Shown here: one piece after another, positions 6,273 through 8,391 of the stretch
Numbering within the stretch: the stretch's first letter is position 1
Layout of the letters: each line of letters begins with the position of its first letter
Assembly: GCA_945947925.1 (NCBI GenBank)
Contig: CAMEZU010000067.1
Coordinates: 1 to 8,391, forward strand
Reading direction: 5' to 3'
Origin: an uncultured Verrucomicrobiota bacterium
Lineage (GTDB): Bacteria > Verrucomicrobiota > Kiritimatiellia > RFP12 > UBA1067
Length of the DNA: 8,391 nt
Notes under the pieces: generated by a model
Seen by the model: only the letters and a program-made list of their open reading frames with translations
What the model was told of the DNA's origin: nothing
Database searches by the model: none
Made by a program: the position numbers and the translations under genes

Positions 6273-7046
6273 TCACTTCCGCACGAAGAGCTGGTTGACG
6301 AGATCGGCGACCTCTTCCTCCATCAGGACCGCATACAGGGCGAGACGGTTCTTGATGAGGCCATAGATGAAGAGGCAGGGCATCGAGACGACGAGACCGC
6401 CGACCGTGGTGATCAGGGCCTTGCCGATGTCGTTCGCCAGCACCGACGCATTGCCCATCTCGCCCATCTGCGCGACCGTCTGGAAGGCGCTCAGGAGGCC
6501 GAAGACCGTGCCGAAGAGGCCTAGGAGCGGCGCAAGCGTCGCCGCCGTCGACAGCATCGCCGACTTGCGATTCTCGAGGCGAAGCTCGCGGCCGACCTTG
6601 TCTTCCGCGAACAGCTTGACCTCCTGGTAGTCCTTCGAGTCCCGATGCTGCAGCATCGTCTCGACGACCCGCGCCAGCATCGAGTTGCTCGCGACGCAAA
6701 GGTCCGAGACTTCGTCGTAGCGGCCCTTCTTCCACAGGCCGATCACCTCGGCCGAAAAGCCGTCGGGCACGACGCGGCTCCTGCGCAAGTTGCAGAAGCG
6801 CTCGATCGCGCAGCCGATGCCCAGCATCGACAGCAACCCAATGAAGATCATCGTCGTGCCGCCCTGCTTGAGGTAGGTCACCCACTGCTGAAGCGTCGTG
6901 ACTTCCGTTCCGGCCTCCGGCGCCGCCTCCTCGGCCGCCGCGACCTGCTCCTGCGGAGCCGCCTCCTTCGCCTCCTCGGCGCAGACCTTCATCATCGAAA
7001 CGGCTCCGCACAGCGCGAGGCCCATGACCAGCATCTTCAGTTTCAT
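6273..7046 (-). CDS. exbB: ExbB/TolQ/MotA-family proton channel protein with signal peptide
   Basis: The protein is 257 residues from ATG 7046-7044. AAGGAG lies 10 nt upstream and a signal peptide (residues 1-23, ending VCA) follows. The longer frame from TTG 7193 overlaps promoter boxes and is rejected. The mature N-terminus is an Ala/Glu-rich periplasmic stretch (about 24-60). Membrane helices follow at about 64-82, 163-190 and 208-233, with a cytoplasmic domain between the first two. Helix 2 has the family signature L-A-P-L-L-G-L-F-G-T-V-F-G-L with Thr180 (Thr148 in E. coli ExbB). Helix 3 has ALITTVGGLVVSMP with Thr214 (Thr181). Lys209 stands where E. coli has Glu176. It forms the pentameric channel with ExbD in the inner membrane. 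It is the first gene of a three-gene operon and is preceded by two promoter-like sequences. Confidence 0.93.
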   Translation of the reverse strand: MKLKMLVMGLALCGAVSMMKVCAEEAKEAAPQEQVAAAEEAAPEAGTEVTTLQQWVTYLKQGGTTMIFIGLLSMLGIGCAIERFCNLRRSRVVPDGFSAEVIGLWKKGRYDEVSDLCVASNSMLARVVETMLQHRDSKDYQEVKLFAEDKVGRELRLENRKSAMLSTAATLAPLLGLFGTVFGLLSAFQTVAQMGEMGNASVLANDIGKALITTVGGLVVSMPCLFIYGLIKNRLALYAVLMEEEVADLVNQLFVRK

Positions 7047-7056
7047 AGGTGGGATT

Positions 7057-7062
7057 CTCCTT
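7057..7062 (-). promoter_or_regulatory. Shine-Dalgarno fixing the exbB start
   Basis: AAGGAG (minus strand 7062-7057), 10 nt before the ATG at 7046, decides for the signal-peptide start. The 16 bases beginning TGAGAAGGAG match the glycoside hydrolase leader at 14 of 16 positions. Confidence 0.7.
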
Positions 7063-7082
7063 CTCAGACTTCTTCTCATTCT

Positions 7083-7111
7083 ATCATATGCGGCAACGTC
7101 CCGCGACGCAA
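7083..7111 (-). promoter_or_regulatory. proximal promoter (P2) of the exbB operon
   Basis: TTGCGT (7111-7106), a 17-nt spacer and TATGAT (7088-7083) lie on the minus strand. A start near 7076 gives a leader of about 30 nt. The -35 box is weaker than consensus and lies inside a 15-bp dyad. Confidence 0.45.
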
Positions 7112-7119
7112 CGTGCGTC
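7105..7119. repeat. 15-bp dyad over the P2 -35 box, candidate operator
   Basis: GACGCA-ACG-TGCGTC has perfect 6-bp arms around a 3-nt centre and covers the -35 box of P2 (7106-7111). The size and position suit a repressor operator. No T-tract follows, so a terminator is unlikely. The cognate regulator is not in the window. Confidence 0.4.
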
Positions 7120-7157
7120 AACAAATTCTCGGCAGATGGGTTCCTTTCACGCCGCAC

Positions 7158-7186
7158 ATTATAGCAAGCATCGGACGACAGCCCAA
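7158..7186 (-). promoter_or_regulatory. distal promoter (P1) of the exbB operon
   Basis: TTGGGC (7186-7181), a 17-nt spacer and a perfect TATAAT (7163-7158) lie on the minus strand. A start near 7151 would leave a leader of about 105 nt that contains P2 and the dyad. The box is preceded by the same TGAGTATTGG string as the glycoside hydrolase promoter. It abuts the end of the GH92 relic. Confidence 0.65.
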
Positions 7187-7189
7187 TAC

Positions 7190-7433
7190 TCAAAAGGATA
7201 ACCGACGGCGAGCGGCGGCCTTCAGTATCCCCTCAAGCGTCTTGCGGACGAGCTTCTGCGTCTTGCGCGGCTGTCCCGCGAGGTTGTAGAGATACGGAAT
7301 GTGGAAGGACGGTTCATTCGCCATCGAGAAGTTGCCCATGAGACCGGTCGATCCGTCCGGCAGCGCCTGCACATGGTCCCAGCGGCAACAGTCAGAATCG
7401 CCCCAGGGCGAACGGACAAAACAATCTCTTCAT
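7190..7433 (-). pseudogene. relic of a second GH92 glycosidase gene
   Basis: Three nucleotides after the stop of the upstream GH92 gene, an ATG at 7433-7431 begins MKRLFCPFALGRF and stops at 7392, like the start of a signal peptide. A purine-rich GGAAAGTGAAG precedes it. A different frame, open from 7429 to the TGA at 7192-7190, contains MGNFSMANEPSFHIPYLYN and then AGQPRKTQKLVR. This is a clear GH92 block equivalent to HGNEPSHHVAYFYT and AGHPEKTAERVR in the neighbouring intact gene. The Asp-rich G-N-D-D-C-G-Q-M-S segment that should follow is gone, replaced by the unrelated GILKAAARRRLSF. A full GH92 protein has roughly 700 or more residues, so most is deleted. The relic is a different GH92 subtype from its neighbour, not a recent copy. 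It accounts for most of the gap between the GH92 gene and exbB. Confidence 0.75.
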
Positions 7434-7435
7434 CT

Positions 7436-8391
7436 TCACTTTCCTTCAGGCTTTGCCTGCATCTCGAATTCCAACACCCCGCCACGCAGGATGTCCGCAT
7501 GACGGATCTTCCAATCGGTCACCGGCTTGCCGTTCAGCGTCACGGACTTCACATACTTGTTCTCCCGCGAGAGGTTCTTGGCGGTGATCGTGAAAAAGGT
7601 GGAGGTGTCAGGCGTAGGTGTACAGCGGATTGTCATTTTTTTGATCTGCGGCGCACCGATCACATACTCGCCGCCACACGGATCGAACGGATAGAAACCC
7701 ATCAGCGAGAAGAGGTACCACGCGCTCATCTGTCCGCAGTCGTCGTTGCCGCAGAGTCCGTCGGGACGCGGCGCGTAGAACTTGTCCAGCACCTCGCGCA
7801 CGCGTTCGGCCGTCTTCTCGGGATGACCCGCCTGCGTGTAGAAGTAGGCGACGTGATGACTCGGCTCGTTGCCGTGGATGTACTGTCCGATGAACCCGGT
7901 GCAGTCCTCCTCCCATCCCTGTCCCTCGGCTTCGGACGGCAGTTCGAAGAGGTTGTCGAGCTTGGCGACGAACTTCTCGTTGCCGCCCATCATGTCGATA
8001 AGCGTCTTCGCATCGCGCAGCACATGCCACGAGTACTGGTAGGAATTCCCTTCCGTGAAGTCGTTGTCGTCATTCCCGCCCAGACCGAGCGCGAAGGGAT
8101 TGAACGGTTCGCGCCAGTTGCCCTTCGTGTCCTTGCCGCGCATCATCTGGATCGACGGATCGAACACGTTCTTCCAGAAACCCGCGCGCTTCTTGAAGAA
8201 CGCCGCATCCTCGGCATGACCGAGTTTCCCGGCCATCAGCGACGCGCACCAGTCGTCATACGCGCATTCCATCGTGCGCGAGACGGACTCGCCGCGGATG
8301 AGGTCGTAGGGATAGTAGCCGTACGTATCGTAGAGCTCCCAGTCCTCCTTGCGCCGGTTCGCGTGCTTCTGCGTCAGCGACTCCTTGATCT
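7436..8391 (-). CDS. GH92 family alpha-mannosidase-like glycosidase, C-terminal 317 residues
   Basis: The frame is open from the right edge of the window to the TGA at 7438-7436; no stop occurs between 8391 and the internal Met at 8272, so the gene begins beyond the window. Hallmarks of GH92 appear in order: YGYYPYDL-x(5)-VSRT, then AYDDWC, YSWHV, HGNEPSHHVAYFYTQAG (Glu codon 7867-7865), PDGLCGNDDCGQMSAWY and GFYPFDPCGGEYVIGAP. A short beta-rich C-terminal section ends in EMQAKPEGK. Characterised GH92 enzymes are calcium-dependent inverting exo-alpha-mannosidases that trim mannans and N-glycans; the Asp residues of the GNDDCGQMS segment likely supply the base. Linkage specificity cannot be read here, and export cannot be judged because the N-terminus is missing. 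The catalytic segments visible look intact. Confidence 0.92.
   Translation of the reverse strand, partial: IKESLTQKHANRRKEDWELYDTYGYYPYDLIRGESVSRTMECAYDDWCASLMAGKLGHAEDAAFFKKRAGFWKNVFDPSIQMMRGKDTKGNWREPFNPFALGLGGNDDNDFTEGNSYQYSWHVLRDAKTLIDMMGGNEKFVAKLDNLFELPSEAEGQGWEEDCTGFIGQYIHGNEPSHHVAYFYTQAGHPEKTAERVREVLDKFYAPRPDGLCGNDDCGQMSAWYLFSLMGFYPFDPCGGEYVIGAPQIKKMTIRCTPTPDTSTFFTITAKNLSRENKYVKSVTLNGKPVTDWKIRHADILRGGVLEFEMQAKPEGK

Noticed and set aside
5811..6524. 237-residue plus-strand open frame opposite exbD and exbB
   Set aside because: Antisense shadow across two well-identified genes, with His/Asp/Arg-rich low-complexity composition.
7047..7193. N-terminal extension of exbB to TTG at 7193
   Set aside because: It would cover both promoter candidates and bury the signal peptide; the ATG at 7046 has its own AAGGAG.

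Overview
The window looks like a GC-rich chromosome segment from a Gram-negative bacterium that degrades polysaccharides. An ExbB with its own signal peptide, secreted glycoside hydrolases, and a 'W-x-(x)-I-G-P-F ... G-S-D-D ... W-V-N' type beta domain suggest the PVC group (Verrucomicrobiota/Kiritimatiellae/Lentisphaerae, possibly gut-derived). That placement is inference; there is no rRNA or other phylogenetic marker here. All supported genes are on the minus strand, so transcription runs from high to low coordinates.

Layout in transcription order: (1) 8391-7436, the C-terminal part of a family GH92 alpha-mannosidase-like enzyme that enters from beyond the window. (2) 7433-7190, wreckage of a second, divergent GH92 gene: a signal-peptide-like start, then a shifted frame carrying a recognisable GH92 block, then loss of the rest. 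(3) 7186-7047, two sigma70-like promoters and a dyad in front of exbB. (4) 7046-3233, a tight three-gene operon: exbB, exbD and an 861-residue protein in the place where tonB or tolA would sit. (5) 3164-393, a secreted 923-residue clan GH-A-type glycoside hydrolase with its own promoter packed into a 68-bp gap. (6) 317-1, a visibly more AT-rich edge with a promoter-like element, two small dyads, a short ORF resembling the tail of a type I restriction specificity subunit, and the start of an unrecognised gene with a strong ribosome binding site that runs off the window.

The main point of interest is the third operon gene. Its membrane segment reproduces the Ser-x3-His spacing of the TonB/TolA transmembrane helix, including the two more weakly conserved positions. 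It continues as a TolA-like Ala/Glu/Lys/Gln-rich helical arm of nearly 600 residues. It ends not in a TonB or TolA C-terminal domain but in a beta-rich domain of the kind found on PVC carbohydrate-active proteins. Inferred model: ExbBD uses the proton gradient to drive a long periplasmic arm tipped with a ligand-binding (possibly glycan- or envelope-binding) domain, in a neighbourhood of secreted hydrolases.
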